Shown here: piece after piece, positions 55,339 through 63,455 of the stretch
How positions within the stretch are numbered: position 1 is the stretch's first letter
How the letters are laid out: each line of letters starts with the position of its first letter
NCBI GenBank assembly: GCA_030537765.1
Contig: JAUNVH010000003.1
Span: forward strand, 1-64,000
Length of the DNA stretch: 64,000 nt
Source: Tissierellia bacterium
Lineage (GTDB): Bacteria > Bacillota > Clostridia > Tissierellales > Peptoniphilaceae
Direction: 5' to 3'
Notes under the pieces: generated by a model
The model's database searches: none
What the model saw: only the letters and a program-made list of their open reading frames with translations
What the model was told of the DNA's origin: nothing
Program-made: the position numbers and the translations under genes

Positions 55339-55864
55339 TTAATTCTCCTTTAGATCTCATCTGCTCATAAATTCTTCGTTGTCTGATCTTTCTCTTTTTA
55401 ATAATATTTCGTCTTTTTGTCATTGCACCAATTCCGATTAGAATTCCAGGTAACAATATTGATATTATAAAAAATGGCAAATTTAATTTAATATTGAAAA
55501 TACTTAATACTAAAAATATGGGCGCCAGATAAAGATCTAATAGAAATTTTGAAATTTCTGAGCCGATAGCGACTTCAAAAATTTTTGATCCAGTTCCAAT
55601 CTTTGCAATCATAAAAAAGAGTACGCCAAATATTGCTATTATAAATCCATATAAAAAATCTGTTATCGGTTTTTTTCTTATCCTCATTGTCTTTCCGACT
55701 AAAAAATATAATACAAAAATTATAAGGCAGACTATTAATTTAAATAATATATTATCTAGTGTAATATTGTTTTCATAAAAATAGCTGAATACTTTTAATA
55801 ATAATACTGTGATTGCAATATTTATAATATGGCCCATTAAGGCTTTTAAATTATTTAAAATCAT
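55307..55864 (-). CDS. Membrane protein of unknown function in the apbE/ABC operon
   Basis: A 185-residue protein that I do not recognise. About five hydrophobic segments are visible (about 8-28, 37-57, 69-88, 103-125, 128-146), followed by a very basic cytoplasmic tail (MTKRRNIIKKRKIRQRRIY near 148-166). It lies between apbE (start codon abuts it) and the ABC ATPase gene (32-base overlap), so translation is likely coupled to both. It could be a third component or regulator of the exporter, or an acceptor-handling partner for ApbE. No motif supports a choice. Confidence 0.7.
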   Translation of the reverse strand: MILNNLKALMGHIINIAITVLLLKVFSYFYENNITLDNILFKLIVCLIIFVLYFLVGKTMRIRKKPITDFLYGFIIAIFGVLFFMIAKIGTGSKIFEVAIGSEISKFLLDLYLAPIFLVLSIFNIKLNLPFFIISILLPGILIGIGAMTKRRNIIKKRKIRQRRIYEQMRSKGELNDQRKNYRNI

Positions 55865-56961
55865 TATTTTCCCCCTGAAGCACCTTGAGATTTTAATAAA
55901 GTTTTCAAACCATCAGTAAATTCTATATTATCGTCCTCAAATACCCAAAGCGCCTCCAAATCATCATAACTTTCAACTAATTTCCTGCCTTCTTCATAGG
56001 GCATTAAGAATATAGCAGTAGACATAAAATCAGCAAATCCAGAATCAGGATGAATTATAGAAACTGAACTGAAATAATCGCCCGGCCAAAGTGTATCTTT
56101 ATCAATCAAATGATGAAATCTTCTTCCATCAATATCAATATATCTTTGATAGTCCCCACTTGTAACTACGCATGTATCATTTGCAAAGACTATATCCACA
56201 AAATCTGGAATATCAGGATTTTCATCATAATTTGCTTTTTTGGGATTTCTGATTGCAACGCCCCATTTTTGTCTCATATTATCTAAGGGCTTTCCTATAA
56301 TTTTTACATTACCTCCAGCACTTATAATGCCCGATTCTAATCCCATATCGACTAACTCATTTGCAATTATTTCTGTGGCATAGCCTTTTGCAATTGCACC
56401 CAAATCGATCTGCGTATCATTATTATTAATAAAAATTGTTGAATCTTTTTTATTCAGTACTAAATTTTTAATGCCTGTAAATCTATCTGCCTCTTTTAGA
56501 ATCTCTTTTGTGGGTAAATGCTTTGAATCTGCAGGAATCTCTCCATCTTCAACCTCATCTCTCCAATCCGACCAGATATTTAATACTTTACCCATCGAAA
56601 TATCTGTTTCATCTGAATAATCATTATAGTACTTAATTGATAGTTCAATCAGATCAAATAAATCTTTTTCCACTTTAACTGGTTTTATTCCAGCATTTTT
56701 ATTGATTGTTTTTACATTATTTATATTCTCATATTCATTATATTTGTCATAATACTTGTGTAATTCATGAAATCTCTTCTCTGCGTATTCAAAATATTTA
56801 TCTGCATCTTTTTCAGAAGCTGTATAAACTGTTATATCTATAATTGTATCGAAGGTATTAAAAAATGAATATTTAAATTTATGATATACTGTGCTATCTG
56901 AGCAAGCTGATAGAAATATCGCTATTAATATAATTGTGATTACTAATTTATTTTTCTTCAT
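55864..56961 (-). CDS. apbE: FAD:protein FMN transferase (ApbE), lipoprotein
   Basis: Attaches FMN to threonine of target proteins outside the cell membrane. 365 residues with a lipoprotein signal: lipobox LSAC, Cys 20. FNTFDTIIDITVYT near 33-46, then NKNAGIKPVKV, IDLGAIAKGYATE near 187-199, SGIISAGGNVKIIGKPL and the metal/FAD-binding TSGDYQRY and HHLIDKDTLWPG are the family landmarks in order. RnfD and RnfG in this window have the flavin-acceptor motifs, so this enzyme is a likely modifier of the Rnf complex, though the operon joins it to an ABC exporter. Confidence 0.95.
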   Translation of the reverse strand: MKKNKLVITIILIAIFLSACSDSTVYHKFKYSFFNTFDTIIDITVYTASEKDADKYFEYAEKRFHELHKYYDKYNEYENINNVKTINKNAGIKPVKVEKDLFDLIELSIKYYNDYSDETDISMGKVLNIWSDWRDEVEDGEIPADSKHLPTKEILKEADRFTGIKNLVLNKKDSTIFINNNDTQIDLGAIAKGYATEIIANELVDMGLESGIISAGGNVKIIGKPLDNMRQKWGVAIRNPKKANYDENPDIPDFVDIVFANDTCVVTSGDYQRYIDIDGRRFHHLIDKDTLWPGDYFSSVSIIHPDSGFADFMSTAIFLMPYEEGRKLVESYDDLEALWVFEDDNIEFTDGLKTLLKSQGASGGK

Positions 56962-57009
56962 TATTTCCTCTCTTTGTTAATAAATAATCTTTATCATTTC
57001 AATAAGCTA

Positions 57010-57018
57010 TGTTATAAT
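57010..57018 (+). promoter_or_regulatory. Extended -10 promoter of degV
   Basis: TGTTATAAT, 57 bases upstream of the degV ATG. The opposite strand of the same gap carries a weak apbE candidate: TTGAAT at 57047-57052, 17-base spacer, TAGTAT at 57024-57029. Confidence 0.5.
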
Positions 57019-57074
57019 AATAAATACTACTATAAGCTTATGAAGAATTCAAGATAATAATAGAGAGGTTAAAG

Positions 57075-57959
57075 ATGCAAAATTACGAATATAAAATATT
57101 CACAGATGAAGGCGGAGATTTTGTCAACGAAATGTGCGATCCTAAAAAATTTATAAGATTGCCTATGCAAATTGAAATAGATGGAGATATTTTAACCGTT
57201 GACGAAAATATTAGCCAAAAGGATATCGATTCATTTTACGATAGTATAAGATCAGGCGTTTTGCCAAAGACATCGCAGATTAATCAATATACATTTGAAC
57301 AATATTTTGAAAAAGAATTAAACTCAGGTAAAGATGTGCTTTACTTAGCTTTATCAAGCGGTGTCAGTAATCAATTTGAAACTGCTAATAAAACAGCAAT
57401 GCAATTAAACAATAATTATGACAATAAAGTTTACTGCGTAGATACTATGAGTGCCACAATGGGAAGTTCATTAATTACTAAAAGGGCAATAGAAAATCGT
57501 GACTCGGGAATGAGTATAGAAGATAATTTCAAAGATCTTAATATATTTAAAGGCAAAATCAATCATTGGTTTACGGTGAATGATTTATTCCATTTAAAAA
57601 GTGGTGGCAGAATTTCAACTACAAAAGCTATTATTGGATCTGCCCTTTCTGTAAAGCCTATATTGATTATTAACGACTTAGGAAAATTAGAGCTTTTCCA
57701 AAGTGTACGAGGAAAAAAACAAGCTTTGAGAGTATTGGCAGAAAAGTTTAATAATAATGTTGAGAATGAAGTTGATGATGTGGTTATTACATACGTCGAG
57801 GACTTAGATTCAGCAAATTATGTAAAAGACTTAATAAATCAAACAGGCAAAGCTAAAAACATTCACACTTTGCCTATGTCGCCTATCATTGCAACCCATA
57901 CTGGAATAGGCGCAATTACTTTGGGCTTCATTGGAAAAAATCGTAAAGAGATGAAATAG
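57075..57959 (+). CDS. degV: DegV family fatty-acid-binding protein
   Basis: A 294-residue two-domain protein that binds a fatty acid. Relatives (FakB) present fatty acids to the kinase FakA. The conserved start KIFTDEGGDF, YLALSSGVSNQFETA near 97-111, and the C-terminal GPVIATHTGIGAI-type segment (here SPIIATHTGIGAI) are typical. The N-terminal DSG/SCDL loop is modified to TDEGGD. Ribosome-binding site GAGAGGTT precedes the ATG. It is a single-gene unit with a terminator; no FakA/Dak kinase is in this window. Confidence 0.9.
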   Translation: MQNYEYKIFTDEGGDFVNEMCDPKKFIRLPMQIEIDGDILTVDENISQKDIDSFYDSIRSGVLPKTSQINQYTFEQYFEKELNSGKDVLYLALSSGVSNQFETANKTAMQLNNNYDNKVYCVDTMSATMGSSLITKRAIENRDSGMSIEDNFKDLNIFKGKINHWFTVNDLFHLKSGGRISTTKAIIGSALSVKPILIINDLGKLELFQSVRGKKQALRVLAEKFNNNVENEVDDVVITYVEDLDSANYVKDLINQTGKAKNIHTLPMSPIIATHTGIGAITLGFIGKNRKEMK

Positions 57960-57965
57960 AATTTT

Positions 57966-58000
57966 AAAAATGAGTAGATAAATTTATCTACTCATTTTTT
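57966..58000. terminator. Bidirectional terminator between degV and the HTH gene
   Basis: A perfect inverted repeat (TGAGTAGATA / TATCTACTCA with 4-base loop) flanked by A and T runs on both sides. It serves degV on the plus strand and the HTH/DUF2975 pair on the minus strand. Confidence 0.85.
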
Positions 58001-58007
58001 GCTATTA

Positions 58008-58217
58008 TTATTCTTCTTCAGGTATATATTCTAATATATCTCCTGGTTGACATTCTAATACTTTGCATATTTCTGACAATGTACTAAATCTTATTGCTCT
58101 AGCTTTATTATTTTTTAAAATTGAGATATTCGCCATCGTTATACCAACTCTTTCCGAAAGTTCGGTAACGGTCATTTTCCTTTTTGCAAGCATTATATCT
58201 AAATTGACTACTATCAT
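58008..58217 (-). CDS. Small XRE-like helix-turn-helix regulator (YozG type)
   Basis: A 69-residue DNA-binding protein nearly all of which is the helix-turn-helix domain: LAKRKMTVTELSERVGITMANISILKNNKARAIRFSTL, with the C-terminal CQPGDILEYIP typical of this compact branch. The partner is the DUF2975 membrane protein just upstream (9-base gap), a conserved pair in Firmicutes. It probably regulates its own operon. Confidence 0.9.
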   Translation of the reverse strand: MIVVNLDIMLAKRKMTVTELSERVGITMANISILKNNKARAIRFSTLSEICKVLECQPGDILEYIPEEE

Positions 58218-58226
58218 TTTTTTACC

Positions 58227-58706
58227 TCAAATTGTCAAATCATGTTCTTTTTGCAGATAGCATGCTTTTACAATAAGAATATACATAATCTTAGCAAAAA
58301 GCGCCACGGAAAGTGCTGCAAAAATTATTAATCCCAAAATTAAAAGTAATAATGGCTCACTAAATTTGTTATAATAAAAAAATAGTAATAAGAGTATATA
58401 CATAATCGAAATTATAAATGCATAAAAAGATATTTTCTTTAAGCAAATTGAAGGCTCTTGAGAGAATATCTTATCTCTATAAATAGAGTCGCATATTTTA
58501 AAGGTATTAAATAGTATCAGATAGAAAGGAATAGCAGTCAGTAACACATAGTATCTGACGGGCGTTGCTAAATGTGCAACTCTCTTATAAGTAGATGCAC
58601 TAAATTCTGCTAGCTTAGGCAATGCCGTAAATGCCAATATAGTAAGAATTATAGCTGTTAAAATTATTACTAGCATAAATATTTTTACTACTGTTTTTGT
58701 TTTCAT
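58227..58706 (-). CDS. DUF2975 domain membrane protein
   Basis: A 159-residue protein with four membrane helices (about 5-25, 43-65, 87-108, 115-140) and no catalytic motif. The DUF2975 family is of unknown function and almost always paired with a YozG-type regulator, as here; the partner gene follows. AAGGTGAT before the ATG at 58706 supports this start over one 10 codons earlier, which lies in a near-duplicate of the same sequence (ATGAAAACG.. and ATGAAAACA..). Confidence 0.85.
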   Translation of the reverse strand: MKTKTVVKIFMLVIILTAIILTILAFTALPKLAEFSASTYKRVAHLATPVRYYVLLTAIPFYLILFNTFKICDSIYRDKIFSQEPSICLKKISFYAFIISIMYILLLLFFYYNKFSEPLLLLILGLIIFAALSVALFAKIMYILIVKACYLQKEHDLTI

Positions 58707-58744
58707 AAAATCACCTTCATCCGCCTTCGTTTTCATCTAATAAA

Positions 58745-58753
58745 ATTATATCA
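58745..58753 (-). promoter_or_regulatory. Extended -10 promoter of the DUF2975/HTH pair
   Basis: TGATATAAT on the minus strand, about 39 bases before the ATG at 58706 and directly after the bofA stop codon. Confidence 0.55.
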
Positions 58754-58761
58754 ATTATGGA

Positions 58762-59007
58762 TCATAATAAATAAAAGTAAATTAAAATAACAATAATCCC
58801 AGGAATTCCAAAGATTCCTGTAATCAGCGAAGTTATCCAATTAATTGGAATTGTTAGACCAAAAATTTTGCCTAATAGATTAAATAGTATTAATACTATT
58901 CCTCCAATGAGCGCATTTATCAATAATTTTAATATTGCTTTAAAGCTTAAGCCTAATATATATGCGCCGATTACTAAAATCAGAACTCCTAATATATAAA
59001 TTGGCAT
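58762..59007 (-). CDS. bofA: BofA-like (pro-sigma-K processing inhibitor) membrane protein
   Basis: An 81-residue hydrophobic protein that matches the BofA family: three hydrophobic segments and the conserved NALIGGIVLILFNLLGKIFGLTIPIN with GIFGIPGIIVILIY at the C-terminus. In Bacillus BofA holds the SpoIVFB protease inactive in the forespore membrane. BofA-like genes are also kept in Clostridia that do not sporulate; none of the sporulation genes is visible here. In many Clostridia it lies close to recR/dnaX, as it does in this window. Confidence 0.85.
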   Translation of the reverse strand: MPIYILGVLILVIGAYILGLSFKAILKLLINALIGGIVLILFNLLGKIFGLTIPINWITSLITGIFGIPGIIVILIYFYLL

Positions 59008-59030
59008 TGAAATCCCTTCTTTCCTTAAAA

Positions 59031-59039
59031 ATTATATCA
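59031..59039 (-). promoter_or_regulatory. Extended -10 promoter of the bofA-like gene
   Basis: TGATATAAT on the minus strand, 23 bases before the ATG. The rest of this 160-base AT-rich gap (59008-59168) holds only the cobO terminator. Confidence 0.55.
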
Positions 59040-59141
59040 TAGTTTCAGATTAATTTTTCTAGGTTTATACATAATATTTTTAAGATTTTATTAAATTATG
59101 ATACAAAAGATTTTAATTAAATTTTTAAAATACTATATTAT

Positions 59142-59166
59142 AAAAAAGAGGCCGTTAAGCCTCTTT
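59142..59166 (-). terminator. Intrinsic terminator after cobO
   Basis: AAAGAGGC / GCCTCTTT, 8-bp stem, 6-base loop, followed by a T-run on the minus strand. Two bases after the cobO stop. Confidence 0.85.
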
Positions 59167-59168
59167 AA

Positions 59169-59684
59169 TCATTTTTCTATACCAACTCTAGCTTTTACCC
59201 CATTACGGTAATAATGTTTTATTTCTTTCATCTCCGTAACTAAATCGGCAAAATCTATGATTTTTTCGTCTGCGTATCTACCAGTAATTACAACTTCCAC
59301 ATGTGGAGCACGCTTTTTTAAAACTTCGATTACTTCATCTACGTCAACTAATTCATAAAAGGTTGCAACATTTAATTCGTCTAATATCACCAAATCATAT
59401 TCGCCATTTTTTAAAATGTCTTTTATCTTGTCAAAACCTTCTAATGCACATTTGAAATCTTCAGATTCTGGATCTTTATTGATAAAACAATCTCTTCCAA
59501 ATTGTTCAATTTTCAAACCCGGTAAATACTCAACTGCTTTTAATTCGCTATATTCCATGCCTTTTATAAATTGACCAATATAGACCTTCTTATTAGCACA
59601 TATGGCTCTTAAAGCTAAGCCAAAGGCTGCTGTAGTCTTTCCTTTACCATTTCCTGTATAGACTTGAACATAGGCTTTTTCCAT
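59169..59684 (-). CDS. cobO: Cob(I)yrinic acid a,c-diamide adenosyltransferase
   Basis: Adds the adenosyl group to corrinoids, giving adenosylcobalamin. 171 residues of the CobA/BtuR type. P-loop with the inverted nucleotide orientation: VYTGNGKGKTTAAFGLALR near 8-26; LDELNVA and VVITGRYAD are later family motifs. No other B12 synthesis gene is in the window, so it probably serves salvage. It follows ftsH by 4 bases. Confidence 0.93.
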   Translation of the reverse strand: MEKAYVQVYTGNGKGKTTAAFGLALRAICANKKVYIGQFIKGMEYSELKAVEYLPGLKIEQFGRDCFINKDPESEDFKCALEGFDKIKDILKNGEYDLVILDELNVATFYELVDVDEVIEVLKKRAPHVEVVITGRYADEKIIDFADLVTEMKEIKHYYRNGVKARVGIEK

Positions 59685-59688
59685 TAAA

Positions 59689-61509
59689 TCATCTCCTAAA
59701 AATTTCCATAAATTCTTCGCCTGTTATAGTCTCTTTTTGTAGTAGAAAGGCTGCTATCTCATGGAGTTTATCAATATTTTCTTTTAATATATTGATGGCA
59801 TTTTCATGAGCAGATTCTATAAGCGTACGCACTTCTTCGTCTACTAATGATGCAGTTTCATCAGAACACATCAGTTGTGAATCTCCTCCTAGATATGGAT
59901 TTCTGACCGATTCAACTGCCACAAAACCAATTTTTTCGTTCATTCCAAATCGTGTTATCATAGCTCTTGCAAGCTTAGTAGCCTTTTCAATATCGTTTGA
60001 GGCTCCACTCGTTTGAGAATTAAAAATTAATTCTTCAGCTGCTCGGCCGCCAGTCAATATTGCTATTTTTGAAAAAGCGTCTTCTTTGCTATAGAGATAT
60101 TTTTCTTCTTCATCGACTTGCATTGTAAAGCCCAATGCTCCCGAAGTTCTTGGAACTATTGTAATTTTGTGAACTGGAGCAGTATTCGTTTGGGCTGCTG
60201 CAACAATTGCGTGGCCAACTTCATGATATGCAATGATTTTTTTCTCATCTTGATTTATCACAGCGTTTTTCTTTTCATAACCAGCCAATACAATATCTAC
60301 GCTTTCGAGTATATCTTCGTCTATTACTTTATCTCTTCCGCATCTAACAGCTCTTAAAGCGGCCTCATTGACCATATTAGCAAGATCGGCGCCTGAAGCT
60401 CCCGCTGTAGCTCTTGCAATCATATTTAGATCTATTGCAGGGTCATGTCTGACTTTTCTAATATGGACTAATAAAATAGCTTCTCTTCCTGCTAAATCAG
60501 GAAGTTCCACAGGTATTCTCCTATCGAATCTGCCTGGTCTTAATAGTGCAGGGTCTAATGATTCAGGCCTATTAGTTGCGCCTAAAATTACGACTCCTTT
60601 ATTAGATTCAAAGCCGTCCATTTCGCTAAGTAATTGATTAAGAGTTTGCTCTCTTTCATCATTTGAACTAAATCCAGCCGAATCTCTTTTTTTACCAATA
60701 GTGTCGATTTCATCAATAAATACGATACATGGAGCTTTTTCATTAGCTTGTTTGAATAGATCTCTAACTTTTGAAGCTCCTAGGCCCACAAACATTTCAA
60801 CAAATTCTGAACCTGAAATTGAAAAGAATGGTACATTTGCCTCACCAGCTATGGCCTGAGCAAGCAATGTCTTACCGGTACCTGGGGGCCCTACAAGTAA
60901 TGCCCCTTTTGGTAGTCTTGCTCCAATTTCAGCATATTTAGCAGGTTGATGCAAGAAATCTACAATTTCTTTTAACATATCTTTTGCTTCTTCTTGCCCT
61001 GCAACATCTGCAAAAGTAATTCCATCTGTCGGCTTTACATAAATTTTGGCATTGTTCTTTCCAAAACTCATGGGGCCGACATCGCCCATACTCTTTTTTA
61101 TAACTCGCCCAAGTATTTGCCAAAGTATTATAAAAAATATAACAGAAACTAGAGTATTTAAAACTAACATTAAAATTGGATTTAACTGTTGAGAAACTCT
61201 TTTAAACTGTACCTTGTTTTCGAATAGTCTAGTAATTAAATCTCTATCTACTCCAAGTTCGAAGTTTTTAACTTTATAAATGGTTTCGTCGTCGCCTCGT
61301 AGTTTATATTTAGTTTCTCCGTCTAATATCTCTGCTTCTTTTATCTTATTCTCTTGAGTATGTTCAATAAATTGGTCATAAGTTACCTCAACTATCTTAT
61401 CCTGCCTAAAGCCAGGAAAAATGAACATATTTAATATAAACAGCCCTATAATAACTGCTATATAAAACAGTATGGTCGGCTTTTTATTATTTTTAAAGTC
61501 TTTTATCAT
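59689..61509 (-). CDS. ftsH: ATP-dependent zinc metalloprotease FtsH
   Basis: Membrane AAA+ protease of 606 residues. Two membrane helices (about 12-30 and 113-133), the AAA domain with Walker A GPPGTGKT at 207-214 and the second-region-of-homology ATNRPESLDPALLRPGRFDR near 311-330, and the zinc site HEVGH at 429-433. It degrades unassembled membrane proteins and some regulators. GGGAGG stands before the ATG; the neighbour upstream is hutI with 41 bases between. Confidence 0.97.
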   Translation of the reverse strand: MIKDFKNNKKPTILFYIAVIIGLFILNMFIFPGFRQDKIVEVTYDQFIEHTQENKIKEAEILDGETKYKLRGDDETIYKVKNFELGVDRDLITRLFENKVQFKRVSQQLNPILMLVLNTLVSVIFFIILWQILGRVIKKSMGDVGPMSFGKNNAKIYVKPTDGITFADVAGQEEAKDMLKEIVDFLHQPAKYAEIGARLPKGALLVGPPGTGKTLLAQAIAGEANVPFFSISGSEFVEMFVGLGASKVRDLFKQANEKAPCIVFIDEIDTIGKKRDSAGFSSNDEREQTLNQLLSEMDGFESNKGVVILGATNRPESLDPALLRPGRFDRRIPVELPDLAGREAILLVHIRKVRHDPAIDLNMIARATAGASGADLANMVNEAALRAVRCGRDKVIDEDILESVDIVLAGYEKKNAVINQDEKKIIAYHEVGHAIVAAAQTNTAPVHKITIVPRTSGALGFTMQVDEEEKYLYSKEDAFSKIAILTGGRAAEELIFNSQTSGASNDIEKATKLARAMITRFGMNEKIGFVAVESVRNPYLGGDSQLMCSDETASLVDEEVRTLIESAHENAINILKENIDKLHEIAAFLLQKETITGEEFMEIFRR

Positions 61510-61550
61510 CTGCTACCTCCCGTCATATAAAGATACCCAATTATATCTAA

Positions 61551-62810
61551 TTATACTCTAAGATTTCTTTGATAGACAGTTTTTCCAGATTTTATAACTC
61601 TTTGTACCAAATTAACTCCAAAATTATAATTTAAGAATTTATAATCTGGTGCATCTAAAAATATAATATCGGCTTTTTTCCCCGCTTCTAATGTGCCAAT
61701 CTCTTTAGCTTTGTCGATTGCTGCAGCGCCATTTATTGTTAATGCACAAATAGATTCTTCTACTGACATACCCATATAAATTCCAGCAAGAGCAAATAAT
61801 AAGGGTATTGAATTTGAAAAACAGCTTCCAGGATTGAAATCACTCGCTAGTGCTACTGAAGCATTTTGATCTATCATAAATCTAGCATTGGCATAATCTT
61901 CTTTCAGGCTAAATGCAGTCATAGGAAGCAATGTGCAAATTACACCGTGCTTAGCCATTTTTCTTATGCCATCTTCTGATGCATTTAACAAATGATCTGC
62001 TGAGATTGCTCCTACTTTTGCCGCAAGTTCAGCTCCTCCCAATTGCACAATTTCATCTGCATGAATTTTTAATTTAAAACCTTGCTCTTTCGCGGCATTT
62101 AATAGCTTTTCTGACTCTTTAATTTCAAATACATTCTTTTCTGTGAATATATCTACAAATTCTGCATATGAATTTGATTTTACCATCGGCAATCCTTTTT
62201 CGATAATATAGTCGATAAATTCTTCAGGATTGTCTTTATACTCATTGGGAACTGCGTGAGCAGCCATATAAGTCGAAATAATGTCGATGGGATGTTCGTT
62301 ATTAAGTCTTTTAACGGCCTTGAGCTGTTTTTCTTCAACATCGTTAAATAGTCCATAGCCTGATTTAGCTTCAACTGTCGTTACACCGAAAGCAAGCATC
62401 TGGTCTAAAACTTTTTTTGCTTTATTCACAAGTTCGTCTTCGGTAGCTTCTTTTGTGGCCTTTACAGTCGAAGCTATACCACCTCCAGCCTCCATAATTT
62501 CCATATAACTAGCACCAGCAAGCCGCATATTAAATTCTTCTTGTCTATAACCACCAAAGACTAGATGTGTGTGTGAATCTACAAATCCAGGCATTATAAC
62601 TTTGTCTTTGGCGTCAATAATTTCGTATTCATCGAGATTAAATTTTCTTTTTGCTTCATCTTTAGGACCAATATATTTAATCAAATCATCTTCAATTAAT
62701 ATTATACTATCAAAAAAAATTTTTAAATCGTTCATTTCTGAACCTTTTTTTGCTTCATCGCCTTTAAAAGTGATTATTTGATTTGCATTCTTTATTATAT
62801 ATTTATTCAT
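61551..62810 (-). CDS. hutI: Imidazolonepropionase
   Basis: Third step of histidine breakdown: opens imidazolonepropionate to formiminoglutamate. 419 residues, amidohydrolase family, with the metal-binding DSHTHLVFGGYRQEEF at about 78-93, ATKEATEDEL, KIHADEIVQLGG and AVALASDFNPGS-like (here ASVALASDFNPGSC) sites in order. The other hut genes are not in this window. A terminator stands directly upstream of its ribosome-binding site. Confidence 0.94.
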   Translation of the reverse strand: MNKYIIKNANQIITFKGDEAKKGSEMNDLKIFFDSIILIEDDLIKYIGPKDEAKRKFNLDEYEIIDAKDKVIMPGFVDSHTHLVFGGYRQEEFNMRLAGASYMEIMEAGGGIASTVKATKEATEDELVNKAKKVLDQMLAFGVTTVEAKSGYGLFNDVEEKQLKAVKRLNNEHPIDIISTYMAAHAVPNEYKDNPEEFIDYIIEKGLPMVKSNSYAEFVDIFTEKNVFEIKESEKLLNAAKEQGFKLKIHADEIVQLGGAELAAKVGAISADHLLNASEDGIRKMAKHGVICTLLPMTAFSLKEDYANARFMIDQNASVALASDFNPGSCFSNSIPLLFALAGIYMGMSVEESICALTINGAAAIDKAKEIGTLEAGKKADIIFLDAPDYKFLNYNFGVNLVQRVIKSGKTVYQRNLRV

Positions 62811-62820
62811 ATTACCTCCG

Positions 62821-62854
62821 AAAAAAGGATTTACCGAACGATTCGATAAATCCT
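62821..62854 (-). terminator. Intrinsic terminator between recR and hutI
   Basis: A 13-bp stem with one G-U pair, 3-base loop, then TTTTTT on the minus strand. The hutI ribosome-binding site CGGAGG follows the T-run directly, and hutI's ATG is 11 bases from the terminator end, so no promoter fits between. Confidence 0.88.
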
Positions 62855-62860
62855 ATTGTG

Positions 62861-63454
62861 CTATATTTCACGCCTATTATTAAGCGCCATATTTATTGTA
62901 TCTTTGTCGAAATAATCCATATCTCCACCAAAGGGCAAACCATATGCTATTTTTGTTACTTTTACATCATAAGGTTTTAGCATAAGTGCAATATAAGTTG
63001 AAGTCATTTCGCCTTCGGCACTAGGATTTATTGCTAAGATAATTTCTTTAACTTGTTCATTTTCAACTCTTTTTAGCAATTCATTCAATTTAATATTTGG
63101 ATTTTCCTTTTTAGGATCGACTAATCCATTTAGAACATGATAAAGACCTCTGTAATCATCTGCATTTTCTAAAGCCATAACATCTTTCGCTTCTTCCACA
63201 ACGCAAATCACAGACGAGTCTCTGGCTGGATCTTCACAAATATAACATGGATCTTTATCAGTCAAATTGAAACATCTATGACAAATTTTTGCATTTGCTC
63301 GTGTATTTACTATTGAATCTGCTAAAGCCTTTGAAAAACTTTGATCTCTGTTTATAAGATCATATGCAATACGCTCCGCAGACTTTTTGCCAATACCTGG
63401 CAATTTAGATAGATTGTTGATCAATTCTGCAAATGGAAATCTTTTATTATCCAT
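62861..63454 (-). CDS. recR: Recombination mediator RecR
   Basis: A 197-residue DNA-binding protein of the RecFOR pathway. Helix-hairpin-helix LPGIGKKSAERIAYDLI near 18-34, C4 zinc finger CHRCFNLTDKDPCYICED at about 57-74, then the Toprim domain (ICVVEEAKDVMALE, LAINPSAEGEMTSTY). Directly follows ybaB (1-base gap), the standard dnaX-ybaB-recR order. Confidence 0.97.
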   Translation of the reverse strand: MDNKRFPFAELINNLSKLPGIGKKSAERIAYDLINRDQSFSKALADSIVNTRANAKICHRCFNLTDKDPCYICEDPARDSSVICVVEEAKDVMALENADDYRGLYHVLNGLVDPKKENPNIKLNELLKRVENEQVKEIILAINPSAEGEMTSTYIALMLKPYDVKVTKIAYGLPFGGDMDYFDKDTINMALNNRREI

Positions 63455-63455
63455 A

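Noticed and set aside
57966-58000. Palindrome considered as an operator for the adjacent HTH regulator
   Set aside because: Its place downstream of both convergent genes, with T-runs on both strands, fits a terminator better.
59008-59168. AT-rich gap between bofA and cobO as a possible small gene
   Set aside because: Explained by the cobO terminator and the bofA promoter; remaining sequence has stops in all frames and no ribosome-binding site.
60938-61123. Second minus-strand frame inside ftsH
   Set aside because: Shifted frame of the ftsH coding sequence; ftsH itself is uninterrupted and has all its motifs, so there is no frameshift.
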